Below are positions 23,201 through 29,378 of a stretch of DNA of 29,378 bases, piece by piece. The position numbers and the translations under genes were made by a program. The stretch is from an uncultured Clostridia bacterium (GTDB lineage: Bacteria > Bacillota > Clostridia > Christensenellales > UBA1242), in NCBI GenBank assembly GCA_934754355.1, contig CAKVID010000008.1, forward strand, positions 1 to 29,378. The letters are read 5' to 3'. How positions within the stretch are numbered: position 1 is the stretch's first letter; each line of letters begins with the position of its first letter. The notes under the pieces are model-generated. The model was not told the DNA's origin. It worked only from the letters and a program-made list of their open reading frames with translations, and searched no databases.

Positions 23201-26085
23201 GAATTGGCTACACCATCTCTTGCTTTGATGTAAATGTAGTCGTCATTAGAAGTACTCTTGCCTTCTGCTACTAATTCAAACTTAATTCCAATAACTGCAC
23301 TTGTTGGGTCATTTGGATCAGAATAAATTATTTCTGTCTTCTGAACTGGTGTTCCATTTGTAGCCAAGATATTCAAGTAGTAATTGCTATTGAAACCTTG
23401 TATCATTTGGTTTAATGCTAATTGTTTATTTTGATAAGTATTAATATCATAAGCCTTGTCTTTGATAGTCTTACCATAGAAGTCTTTGACATCAATCAAA
23501 AGCGTTGTATTTGTTTTGTCACTATCTGCAATCTCTCCACTTCTAGAAAGTTCAAAGTTTGTAGCATATAGTGAAATTCTATTTTTATATAATAATTTAA
23601 GTTGTAAGAAATTTTGTATTTCTTCTGTTTTTGATTTAGAGAATTGATATCCTGTATTTGGGTCTGTATAGTAATCATCAATAACAATATTTCTCTTAAT
23701 CCATTCGCCAGCCTCGACAGAATATGTAATAGTTGTATCGCCTTCGCCATCATCATCTGTATCAACATCATCATTAATAGAATGACCAATCTTTGATACT
23801 GTGTAATAATTCATATTATTTACAAAGTTATCTATTACTACACTTGTCATTCCACTCTCGGTAATATCTGTAATAGCAAATACAGTCAAAACTGGTTCTT
23901 CCGCACCAATTAAACTCTCATCAATTGTAATAGGTCTACCATTAATATCAATAGGCTTGCCATCTATATCAGATAGATAAACTATAGCAAATATTCTAAC
24001 AGGCTCAGTTGATGCATTGATAGCATACAATCTATAGTCTGGCTTATCAATTGTTCCATAATTAAGTAATCTCTCGCCTATTAAATCTTCTTCAGTATTA
24101 AATCTTTTGATTAATGATGTTGTACCGTTAACCCCAGCATTCATATATCTAAATTTGTAACTGCCAACTGTAGCAAGTTTACTACCGCCACCATTATCAA
24201 TTCTATTAGATGTTTTCTCTGCAAAATACATTATTCTTTTGTACTGTACATTATCGCTATTTGTAATAGAATCCTTAAGCGACAAATTGATATTCTGCAT
24301 ATTCAATTGTTTAGTATAATTGTAATTTTGAGAATTTTGAACTTTATCATTTATAGACATTCTCTGCAAATCAGTAGAGAAAGTAAGTTTGGCACTATCT
24401 TGGTCTCTATATTGATATTCATCATAATCAACAAGAATTCTAGTATAAGCATTCTTCACAATTTTCTCATTTGTATCAAGATTTCTTCCAGATACTTGGA
24501 ATTGCAAGAACAATGTTCTCTTAGCCGATTTAATTGTAGTCTCTGTGCTACTCTTTGTAAGCGGTGTATTAAAATTCAATGTCCATACTTTATTGCTAGC
24601 ATCAGGACTTAAGTTGCAAGTGATGTATTCTTTGTAACTATTTTGTCCACCAAGTGCAATTAGATATCCAATACAATCAACACCCTCAATATTCTCTGTT
24701 TCATCAGATACTACTGGTTTACCCGCATTTGTAAAATCTGTAACTGCTAGCATAATGCTATAATTTTGCCACAAATCTCTAGTATTCTCATATTCCTCTT
24801 TTTCAAGATAAATATATGGGGATACTTGTAGTGTTGCGAATAAATTTTGTTTCTCTCTAATATCTGTATCTTGTGCTACATTATCTTCGCTAAGTGTAAT
24901 ATCTAGGTCAAATTTATTAATCAAATCAGATACCGTGTAACTATTACTAGAGAATACTTTGAAATTTTGTGGGTCATCAGTACTAGTAATACTATCTAGA
25001 TTAACTGCACTAATCTTAATTGTAGCAGATGTAGTCTGGAATATATACTTTCTACACTCTGCAAGTTTGGTATAAGGAATAGAAACTGAACCATCATTTT
25101 TTAGATTACAATTGCTAAAGAATTTATAACTTTCTTCTGTTGTATCGAAATACTTGATATACTTATTAACAAATTCGTTAAATCTATCAAGTTTTGCTTG
25201 TTCAGAAGGATTAAGTGTTGGGTCTAATATCGTATCAAATCCACCAGCAATATAGTCTTGCTCAATTTCATATGTTTTGTGCATCTTAGCAGACATTACA
25301 ATTGTTCCACTTTCTCTAGGTGTTACAGGCACTTTGAAGTAGTAATTGTATTCTTTGTCAACGCTATTATATATTCTATCGTAAGCAAGGTTACTAAATG
25401 TTTTCTCTTCAATTGTTTTTCCTTCTAGATTTTTATAGATATAACTAATTTCTGCTTGTTTTAAATTCTTATCTTCTGTTTCCAAACAGAAAGCATTAAT
25501 CAAGTTACTCTTTAGGAAAATGTGCTGTACATTATTACTAATACCCATTGTAATAGTTTTGCCAGTAGCAGTAGAATAATTGTCTCCATTATTACCAGCA
25601 AAGTATAATGCGTTATTTGGAATTGCTACATCGACTACAACTTTCAATCTAAATTCAGTAATCGCTTTATCATTACCCTTAGGTTTGAATGTAAGTGTAA
25701 CAGCACCGCCATAGTTATTTCCGTTAGCATCTTTATTAATTTGAATATTAAATTCTTCGCCCGCCTTAATTACACTTGGAACATTCTTAAGTATACCTTC
25801 TTTAACAAGGTTTCCGTTCTCCACTATTCTCATAGGATCTTGGATACTAACTTCCAATTCTCTATTGGTAGCATCTAATGGCTCGAAATTAATGCGTGTA
25901 GTGAAATCAGTAAGGGTATATATAGTCTTATCTGCTTTGGTAGCGTCATCTATGTACAAACGCAAAATATTGATTTCATTATCTTTGAAACCACCTCTCA
26001 AGGCAAATATGCCAACACCAAGTCCGCATACGCCTACGAAAATTGCCATACAAATACCAAATATTTTCAAAAATCTTTTAAACAT
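20242..26085 (-). CDS. Giant (1947-residue) N-anchored extracellular protein
   Basis: A Lys/Arg start (MFKRFLK) is followed by a hydrophobic segment (about 8-30) with no lipobox Cys and no obvious Ala-X-Ala cleavage site, so it is probably an uncleaved membrane anchor. The remaining 1900 residues are rich in Asn, Thr, Tyr, Asp and beta-type alternation and contain very few Cys. They look like a string of Ig-like or beta-sandwich domains. Asp-rich loops such as DDDVDTDDDGEG-type stretches near 760 could bind calcium. There is no LPxTG motif, SLH domain or C-terminal membrane helix. AGGTGAT precedes the ATG, and a perfect-consensus promoter lies 120 bp upstream. Adhesin, matrix or envelope-scaffold roles are possible; none is shown. 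Confidence 0.85.
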   Translation of the reverse strand: MFKRFLKIFGICMAIFVGVCGLGVGIFALRGGFKDNEINILRLYIDDATKADKTIYTLTDFTTRINFEPLDATNRELEVSIQDPMRIVENGNLVKEGILKNVPSVIKAGEEFNIQINKDANGNNYGGAVTLTFKPKGNDKAITEFRLKVVVDVAIPNNALYFAGNNGDNYSTATGKTITMGISNNVQHIFLKSNLINAFCLETEDKNLKQAEISYIYKNLEGKTIEEKTFSNLAYDRIYNSVDKEYNYYFKVPVTPRESGTIVMSAKMHKTYEIEQDYIAGGFDTILDPTLNPSEQAKLDRFNEFVNKYIKYFDTTEESYKFFSNCNLKNDGSVSIPYTKLAECRKYIFQTTSATIKISAVNLDSITSTDDPQNFKVFSSNSYTVSDLINKFDLDITLSEDNVAQDTDIREKQNLFATLQVSPYIYLEKEEYENTRDLWQNYSIMLAVTDFTNAGKPVVSDETENIEGVDCIGYLIALGGQNSYKEYITCNLSPDASNKVWTLNFNTPLTKSSTETTIKSAKRTLFLQFQVSGRNLDTNEKIVKNAYTRILVDYDEYQYRDQDSAKLTFSTDLQRMSINDKVQNSQNYNYTKQLNMQNINLSLKDSITNSDNVQYKRIMYFAEKTSNRIDNGGGSKLATVGSYKFRYMNAGVNGTTSLIKRFNTEEDLIGERLLNYGTIDKPDYRLYAINASTEPVRIFAIVYLSDIDGKPIDINGRPITIDESLIGAEEPVLTVFAITDITESGMTSVVIDNFVNNMNYYTVSKIGHSINDDVDTDDDGEGDTTITYSVEAGEWIKRNIVIDDYYTDPNTGYQFSKSKTEEIQNFLQLKLLYKNRISLYATNFELSRSGEIADSDKTNTTLLIDVKDFYGKTIKDKAYDINTYQNKQLALNQMIQGFNSNYYLNILATNGTPVQKTEIIYSDPNDPTSAVIGIKFELVAEGKSTSNDDYIYIKARDGVANSLDYNKKDYVAWTVNSLDVEDITLFQSDNKSQELNTYNKLYSNYSSNKDDGQLFGNVIYNESFQFTPYYLYTYSEPEGNGYVKGSIADNVYFAVRTNLYGNYDGMGDSVNVNLVDMSQADFESTAEVTTDPSLDIFSGVYDYIEYYTKNTMTMNITYQNAGGMAQLKQDLYFPSDYEYVTIGNKKFAKKIGTIVIDGKKYDKYITAGGRNYGIEISDAVGNFYGEEVVKINKGEYFPIIKNYTINGKPVVIICDEKFIIENDETDSNGGLIYNIEDTATGNRRPVKVSKVTTINGSTYNINNYIDDGDADKSKTSLKKKLNDDGKVESATVKFKKGGTLRDESNNEIFVKDENGKYFFNTITNKYEICPNETSKEFRYSKRGIMAYLMITYNFKGLYGDNVNPITKVIAYELIQEPVTLVATGNVNGEAGGVELQDSETITDSLTINAGTTNEFILGNVNSPTDKSSTNTISIVGASYERNFFYHCALKIEDDINSKSGICFVQGGVDKYNITINDLDERILLKVPNQYTQTSANVIISYTDENGKTVDKVLRLKIIPNYTFDTKNNSGVTTEESRYIITLAQDSEFVIKDLINNYFNLSKGSIELINKDTTNKYAKVESDKLKIGKSYAYYNGSVIIQNNAEFEMVLVDGSTRIAIDRTLYIKITPKYTIDMRNLSGDILYGSNVINPKYIDIYYGTDRTNKVNSANFETVANEIGLTLYRNGVSTSGMVISDNMYTSVNGVKFNLSYHIGIESEMLHEISLNVIAFEKFYSEDGKFVDDDTYANVSNNADANFPSEMKFAILPGKQVNINKYIQVFTKDTNHTNIYALLTWNDGTDHYTNIIGDNIYGTFTLCYALNVEGTYVILAMDNSIRITVNKLELYYKSNGFTASETYGVLTNNDSYKLVSNFEITTTEDEIDIDNYLKFYSGSESSKLEIVLIDSSNQVVTSNTNVASSTAGNVYSICYKFNGKVFNTGYTVTITKSN

Positions 26086-26204
26086 TTGTAATCACCTAAA
26101 CTTAAAATTTTTGTTTTCCCATAAACATTCTTGTACTTTATTTTTTGTCAAATTTATCTAAAAAATAACAACATTCACAAAAAATAAATATAATCTTCTA
26201 AATT

Positions 26205-26233
26205 ATTATATATATATACCAATTCTTTGTCAA
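26205..26233 (-). promoter_or_regulatory. Perfect-consensus promoter for the giant surface protein
   Basis: On the minus strand TTGACA, a 17-base spacer and TATAAT match all 12 consensus positions. It lies between the lipoprotein stop and the giant gene and gives a leader of about 110 bases. A second TTGACA occurs downstream on the same strand near 26147 but lacks a good -10. Confidence 0.75.
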
Positions 26234-26249
26234 ACAATTATAATCATAA

Positions 26250-27683
26250 TCACACAACAACAACTATAATTTTGCCTATACTTTCCCCTTCAAATTCAAC
26301 TTCAAAAGTAAATTCTCCCACCTCTGTTGGACGGAAAACATTATCCACCTTTGTTTTACTATTATCCCCTGCAACTAGGTAAACATCATAATGAAGAGTA
26401 TTATCAAAATCGCCATTAACTTTAAGTAGTATTGCCAAGTAATTTGCCCTAAGTCCATCTTCGCCATCAAGGTATATTTGGTATTTACCATCAGAATTTT
26501 TCTCCAGAGTTAGACTTGACCATTTTGCACCTATTTCTATAACTGTTTTGTCTGTTATATTTATATTTAAAGTTTTGCTAATTTTATTATCAACATTACC
26601 TAGTTTTAGATTGTAATTAATGACAATATTTTTACTACCAATTTGGTCAAATAAGAAAGTCATTTCGTATCCTGAATATTCTACATAACTAATTGTAGAT
26701 TTATTAGTAAAATCACCATTTATTGAAATAATAGGTGTGCCATAATTATTGCTTACATCTACAATTATTTTGTATGTATTATTAACCAAGAAATTAGTAA
26801 TCGAAGCACCTTTATCGTCTCTTATTTGAGTATCAAAATCTTGTAATTTTTCTATCACATTTACTTTGAAACTACCGATATCTGACCTTTGATTTTTCGC
26901 ACTATAATAGAAATAATTAAGTGTAATTGTTGTAGGTTTATAAGAGATATAAGTTCCGTCTGAATACATAATAAAATCTGTACGGTCTTTGTCCTCATCA
27001 CTTAGATAAAAGTTATATGTATTAGCATTGACTGGAAATATTTGAAAGTCTAATTTACCCTCACTATTTGCATAGAGATACACATCATTTACGGTCATAA
27101 ATGTAGCATAAATATTCTTGGTTACATATACTTCGAAAGATGTCTCACATTTAAGAAAACTAATAATAACTTTAGTATGTCCAGCCTCTTTGGCAGTTAC
27201 TACACCGCTAATATAATCGTAAGAAATTATAGTGTTATCATAAGTCACACTTGGCACTTCATCACAATCAATATTAGTCACATATTTATTAAGCGATGTC
27301 AATACATCATCAGACATATCCAAATCAATTCTAGATTTTTGTACAGTAACAGTTTTGGCAATCTTGCCTTTCTTTACCTCAAATTCAATATCTGTATAGA
27401 TATCTTTTTTTGTGGCTAGTTTTAGTCTTATTTTGGTACTACCCACACTTACTGGCAATACTACATTTCCTTCAACTCTAGCAATATCATCGTCCAAAGA
27501 AAATATACTATATTCACTAGTTTTGCCAATTATACTTACTTTACTCTCATCTATTACATATTCTTCATTTTCATATATCTGCACACTTCTCTCACTATAA
27601 GAAATTTGCATCTTATTACATGAACAAGCAGTAAAGCCAAATATTGAGATTATAAACATTGCCAATACAATTAATTTTTTCAT
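26250..27683 (-). CDS. Ig-like (BIG2-type) surface lipoprotein
   Basis: The protein has 477 residues, with a lipoprotein signal peptide MKKLIVLAMF...GFTAC and the lipidated Cys at position 20. The mature part is all-beta in appearance. Segments around 50-95 (SLDDDIARVEGNVVLPVSVGSTKI) and 140-185 (DYISGVVTAKEAGHTKVIIS) have the Gly-x-Val-...-Gly-x-(T/A)-x-I pattern of bacterial Ig-like domain 2. Three or four such domains probably make up the protein, which ends IGKIIVVVV. It should sit on the outer face of the cytoplasmic membrane. It lies upstream of the giant N-anchored protein in the same direction, so the two may act together, but each has its own promoter-like sequence. Confidence 0.8.
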   Translation of the reverse strand: MKKLIVLAMFIISIFGFTACSCNKMQISYSERSVQIYENEEYVIDESKVSIIGKTSEYSIFSLDDDIARVEGNVVLPVSVGSTKIRLKLATKKDIYTDIEFEVKKGKIAKTVTVQKSRIDLDMSDDVLTSLNKYVTNIDCDEVPSVTYDNTIISYDYISGVVTAKEAGHTKVIISFLKCETSFEVYVTKNIYATFMTVNDVYLYANSEGKLDFQIFPVNANTYNFYLSDEDKDRTDFIMYSDGTYISYKPTTITLNYFYYSAKNQRSDIGSFKVNVIEKLQDFDTQIRDDKGASITNFLVNNTYKIIVDVSNNYGTPIISINGDFTNKSTISYVEYSGYEMTFLFDQIGSKNIVINYNLKLGNVDNKISKTLNINITDKTVIEIGAKWSSLTLEKNSDGKYQIYLDGEDGLRANYLAILLKVNGDFDNTLHYDVYLVAGDNSKTKVDNVFRPTEVGEFTFEVEFEGESIGKIIVVVV

Positions 27684-27720
27684 AATATTATTTTACCAAT
27701 TTTCGTTATTTTTCATAGAT

Positions 27721-27749
27721 AATATATCAAATTTACTCGTTTTTTACAA
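27721..27749 (-). promoter_or_regulatory. Possible promoter for the lipoprotein gene
   Basis: On the minus strand TTGTAA, 17 bases and TATATT lie about 40 bases before the start, just past the rpsI terminator. The match is moderate (9 of 12). Confidence 0.45.
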
Positions 27750-27767
27750 ATATATTATATCAAAAAT

Positions 27768-27811
27768 AAAAAAAGCCCAAGCATAGAAGGAAATCTCCTT
27801 CTTTCCTGGGC
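27768..27811 (-). terminator. Terminator of the rplM-rpsI operon
   Basis: On the minus strand GCCCA pairs with TGGGC and AGAAGGA with TCCTTCT around a short loop, with small internal bulges. A run of eight or more Ts follows. It lies 31 bases past the rpsI stop. Confidence 0.9.
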
Positions 27812-27841
27812 AATAAATATTTTATAAAATTTATAAAGAAA

Positions 27842-28294
27842 TTATCTCTTACGGAATTGAGGTGCTTTTCTTGCTTTCTTAAGACCGTATTTCTTTCTTT
27901 CTTTAACTCTTGCGTCTCTTGTCAAGAAACCTGCTTTCTTGATGTCTGCTTTCAAACTTTCGTCTGCTTTGCAAAGTGCTCTAGCGATACCATGTCTAAT
28001 AGCACCGGCTTGACCACTAAGTCCACCACCATGTACATTAACTACAACATCATATTTACCAAGTGTGTTAGTTATTTCAAAAGGTTGATTAGCAACAAGT
28101 TTGTATACACCAAGGTTGAAATATTCGTCAATATTTTTGTTATTAATAACGAATTGACCTTTACCATTAGGCATAATTCTAACTCTAGCAATAGAGTCTT
28201 TTCTTCTACCAGTACCAGCAAATTCTACATTTTTGTTTGCAGGTATTTTCTTAGTAGTCTTTTTAGTTTTAACTTCCATCTTATCGTCTGCCAT
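27842..28294 (-). CDS. rpsI: 30S ribosomal protein S9
   Basis: This 150-residue small-subunit protein places its C-terminal tail near the P-site tRNA. The conserved core starts FAGTGRRKDSIARVRI at about residue 25, contains GGGLSGQAGAIRHGIARAL, and ends in the family tail KKARKAPQFRKR. The N-terminal 24 residues (Lys/Thr-rich) exceed the usual S9 start by about 20. The ATG is one base after the rplM stop, so translation is coupled. The operon rplM-rpsI is nearly universal in bacteria. Confidence 0.97.
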   Translation of the reverse strand: MADDKMEVKTKKTTKKIPANKNVEFAGTGRRKDSIARVRIMPNGKGQFVINNKNIDEYFNLGVYKLVANQPFEITNTLGKYDVVVNVHGGGLSGQAGAIRHGIARALCKADESLKADIKKAGFLTRDARVKERKKYGLKKARKAPQFRKR

Positions 28295-28295
28295 A

Positions 28296-28742
28296 TTAAT
28301 CTCTTACCCCCTTGATTTTTAGTTCAACTGGTTGTTGTGCTTGGTGTGGGTGTTCTGCACCTTTGTAACATTTAAGTTTACCAAACATTTTCTTACCCAA
28401 AGAATTCTTTGGAAGCATACCTTTGATTGCTTTCTCTAGAGCAAAGTCACTTCTCTTCTCCATCAAATCTTTGTATTTGATTTCAGTTGTACCACCTGGG
28501 AATCCAGAGTGACGGAAGTAAATCTTTTGTACACCTTTATTACCTGTCAAAATCATTTTGTCAGTATTAATTACGATTACATAATCGCCTGTATCTACAT
28601 GTGGAGTATAAATTGGTTTATTTTTACCTCTAAGTACTGCTGCAACTTGACTAGCAACTCTACCAAGAGGAATATTTGTAGCGTCTACAATATACCACTT
28701 TCTATCCACAGTTTCGCTTTTTGCCATAACTGTTGTTTTCAT
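28296..28742 (-). CDS. rplM: 50S ribosomal protein L13
   Basis: This is a 147-residue, early-assembling large-subunit protein. The ATG at 28742, with AGGAG seven bases upstream, is preferred over an in-frame start 33 bases earlier that would add MEFIYFF-type residues not found in the family. Conserved stretches are WYIVDATNIPLGRVAS, GDYVIVINTDKMILTGNK, YFRHSGFPGG, KAIKGMLPKNSLGKKM and YKGAEHPHQAQQP. It is the first gene of the operon with rpsI, behind a strong promoter and a hairpin leader. Confidence 0.97.
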   Translation of the reverse strand: MKTTVMAKSETVDRKWYIVDATNIPLGRVASQVAAVLRGKNKPIYTPHVDTGDYVIVINTDKMILTGNKGVQKIYFRHSGFPGGTTEIKYKDLMEKRSDFALEKAIKGMLPKNSLGKKMFGKLKCYKGAEHPHQAQQPVELKIKGVRD

Positions 28743-28789
28743 TATATTTCTCCTAAAAAAATAAATAAATTCCAAGTTTTACTAGACAC

Positions 28790-28820
28790 AAGTATTAAGC
28801 AGGGGCTAATTGCAATACTT
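28790..28820 (-). promoter_or_regulatory. Hairpin in the rplM leader (possible L13 autoregulatory site)
   Basis: A perfect 7-bp inverted repeat, AAGTATT/AATACTT, encloses an inner GCA/TGC pair and the sequence TTAGCCCC. It lies in the leader of about 94 bases between the predicted start site and the rplM ATG. L13 leaders that bind their own protein product are known in Bacillota; whether this matches that motif was not tested. Confidence 0.45.
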
Positions 28821-28842
28821 TATCCAATTTTCTTGCAAGATA

Positions 28843-28871
28843 ATTTTAATACAAAATGTCCCAATTGTCAA
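28843..28871 (-). promoter_or_regulatory. Promoter for rplM-rpsI
   Basis: On the minus strand TTGACA, a 17-base spacer and TAAAAT match 11 of 12 positions. The predicted start site is near 28836. Confidence 0.75.
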
Positions 28872-29112
28872 CACTTTTTGAAGAATTTATTTATAATAAT
28901 ATTACATCGATTAATAACTAATACATAAACTCAACATCTTTCTTTCAAAACCTCACTACCCCCACCAAAACCATATTAATTTATTTATATTACAATTAAA
29001 ATATTAAATAAAAAGTATTGAAATAAGATATTAAGAAACTTCAAATGAAAATATAAAGAGTAGACATTAATTTTACGCTTAAAGTCGATATAAACCACGA
29101 AAGCAAAAAGTA
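28872..29112. other. Intergenic, no gene seen
   Basis: AT-rich sequence with stops in all frames and no recognised RNA gene. The minus-strand frame running through 28985-29245 is an artefact of the tandem repeat that follows. Confidence 0.5.
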
Positions 29113-29221
29113 CAACAATAAAAAGTAAAAAAAGCAACAATAGGAAGTAAAAAGAACAACAATGGAAAGTAAAAAGCACAACAATAGGAAGTAAAAAGAA
29201 CAACAATAGGAAGTAAAAAAG
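29113..29221. repeat. 22-bp tandem repeat, five copies
   Basis: Five consecutive units begin at 29113, 29135, 29157, 29179 and 29201. The consensus is CAACAATAGGAAGTAAAAAG plus two bases. Units two and four are identical, others differ by one to three bases, and the last is 21 bases long. It stops next to the terminator at 29230. Confidence 0.9.
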
Positions 29222-29229
29222 CAACAAAA

Positions 29230-29253
29230 AAGACATCTTATTCAAGATGTCTT
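29230..29253 (-). terminator. Strong terminator at the right edge
   Basis: A perfect 10-bp stem, AAGACATCTT/AAGATGTCTT with a four-base loop, is followed by a T-run on the minus strand. It probably ends a transcript entering from beyond the right edge. Confidence 0.8.
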
Positions 29254-29378
29254 CTTTTACTCAACTTCTAAATAGTGTATATAGTCAATTACCTACATAG
29301 CCTATTCTATCTTACTACTATATAGGATTTTTTAAGTCTTATTGTTATCCCTGTGAGACCAAGGATATTTTTCTGTTA

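Noticed and set aside
29113..29221. CRISPR array
   Set aside because: The 22-bp units are directly adjacent with no spacers.
28985..29245. Minus-strand 86-codon open frame, Leu/Phe/Val-rich
   Set aside because: It is a translation of the 22-bp tandem repeat and neighbouring A-rich DNA. The repeated LLFFLL-type residues mirror the repeat, and there is no ribosome binding site.
29332..29378. Possible C-terminal end of a minus-strand gene (about YPWSHRDNNKT) at the right edge
   Set aside because: The reading looks protein-like and the terminator at 29230 would fit a gene entering from the right. But 15 codons are too few to call a gene.

Overview
The window is strongly AT-rich. It carries Bacillota-type housekeeping genes with strong purine-rich Shine-Dalgarno sites, plus sporulation genes: an AbrB/GAF regulator of the SpoVT type followed directly by a SpoVB/YabM-type flippase. 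This points to a low-GC, probably spore-forming Clostridia-like bacterium, most likely an uncultured lineage. The species cannot be read from the sequence. All convincing genes from 1841 to 28742 lie on the minus strand, so biological order runs from high to low coordinates.

Left edge (1-1760). This looks like the end of an integrated element. It has three small genes of unknown or HEPN-like type and three GTGCACC direct repeats. It then has the 3' half of a tRNA-Arg(CCT) gene, from anticodon loop to CCA, with no 5' half, followed by a symmetric terminator. A displaced tRNA 3' end is the usual scar of tyrosine-integrase insertion, so 1684-1727 is read as an attachment site with the element to its left.

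1841-5965. A HipA-fold kinase and a small HipS-like protein form an overlapping pair directly behind rnr, where smpB is often found in Bacillota. The order is kinase first, and no HipB repressor is visible. Upstream lie secG with its own terminator and rnr.

6040-9881. A glycolytic operon pgk-tpiA-gpmI, then a small membrane protein, from a recognisable promoter. gapA and eno are absent.

9926-16386. dusB, then a three-gene operon: a MoxR-like AAA+ ATPase with three C-terminal repeats of about 162 residues, a small AAA-like protein with no P-loop, and a metallopeptidase/VWA protein with a linker of about 195 residues rich in Asn, Gln and Ser. This module is the best candidate here for an undescribed system. 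The HU gene follows with its own promoter and terminator.

16500-27683. spoVT-flippase, a degenerate A-rich repeat tract, then an exported set: a DUF975-like membrane protein, a 1947-residue N-anchored surface protein behind a consensus promoter, and an Ig-like lipoprotein.

27721-29378. The rplM-rpsI operon with promoter, hairpin leader and terminator, a 22-bp tandem repeat and a strong terminator at the right edge.
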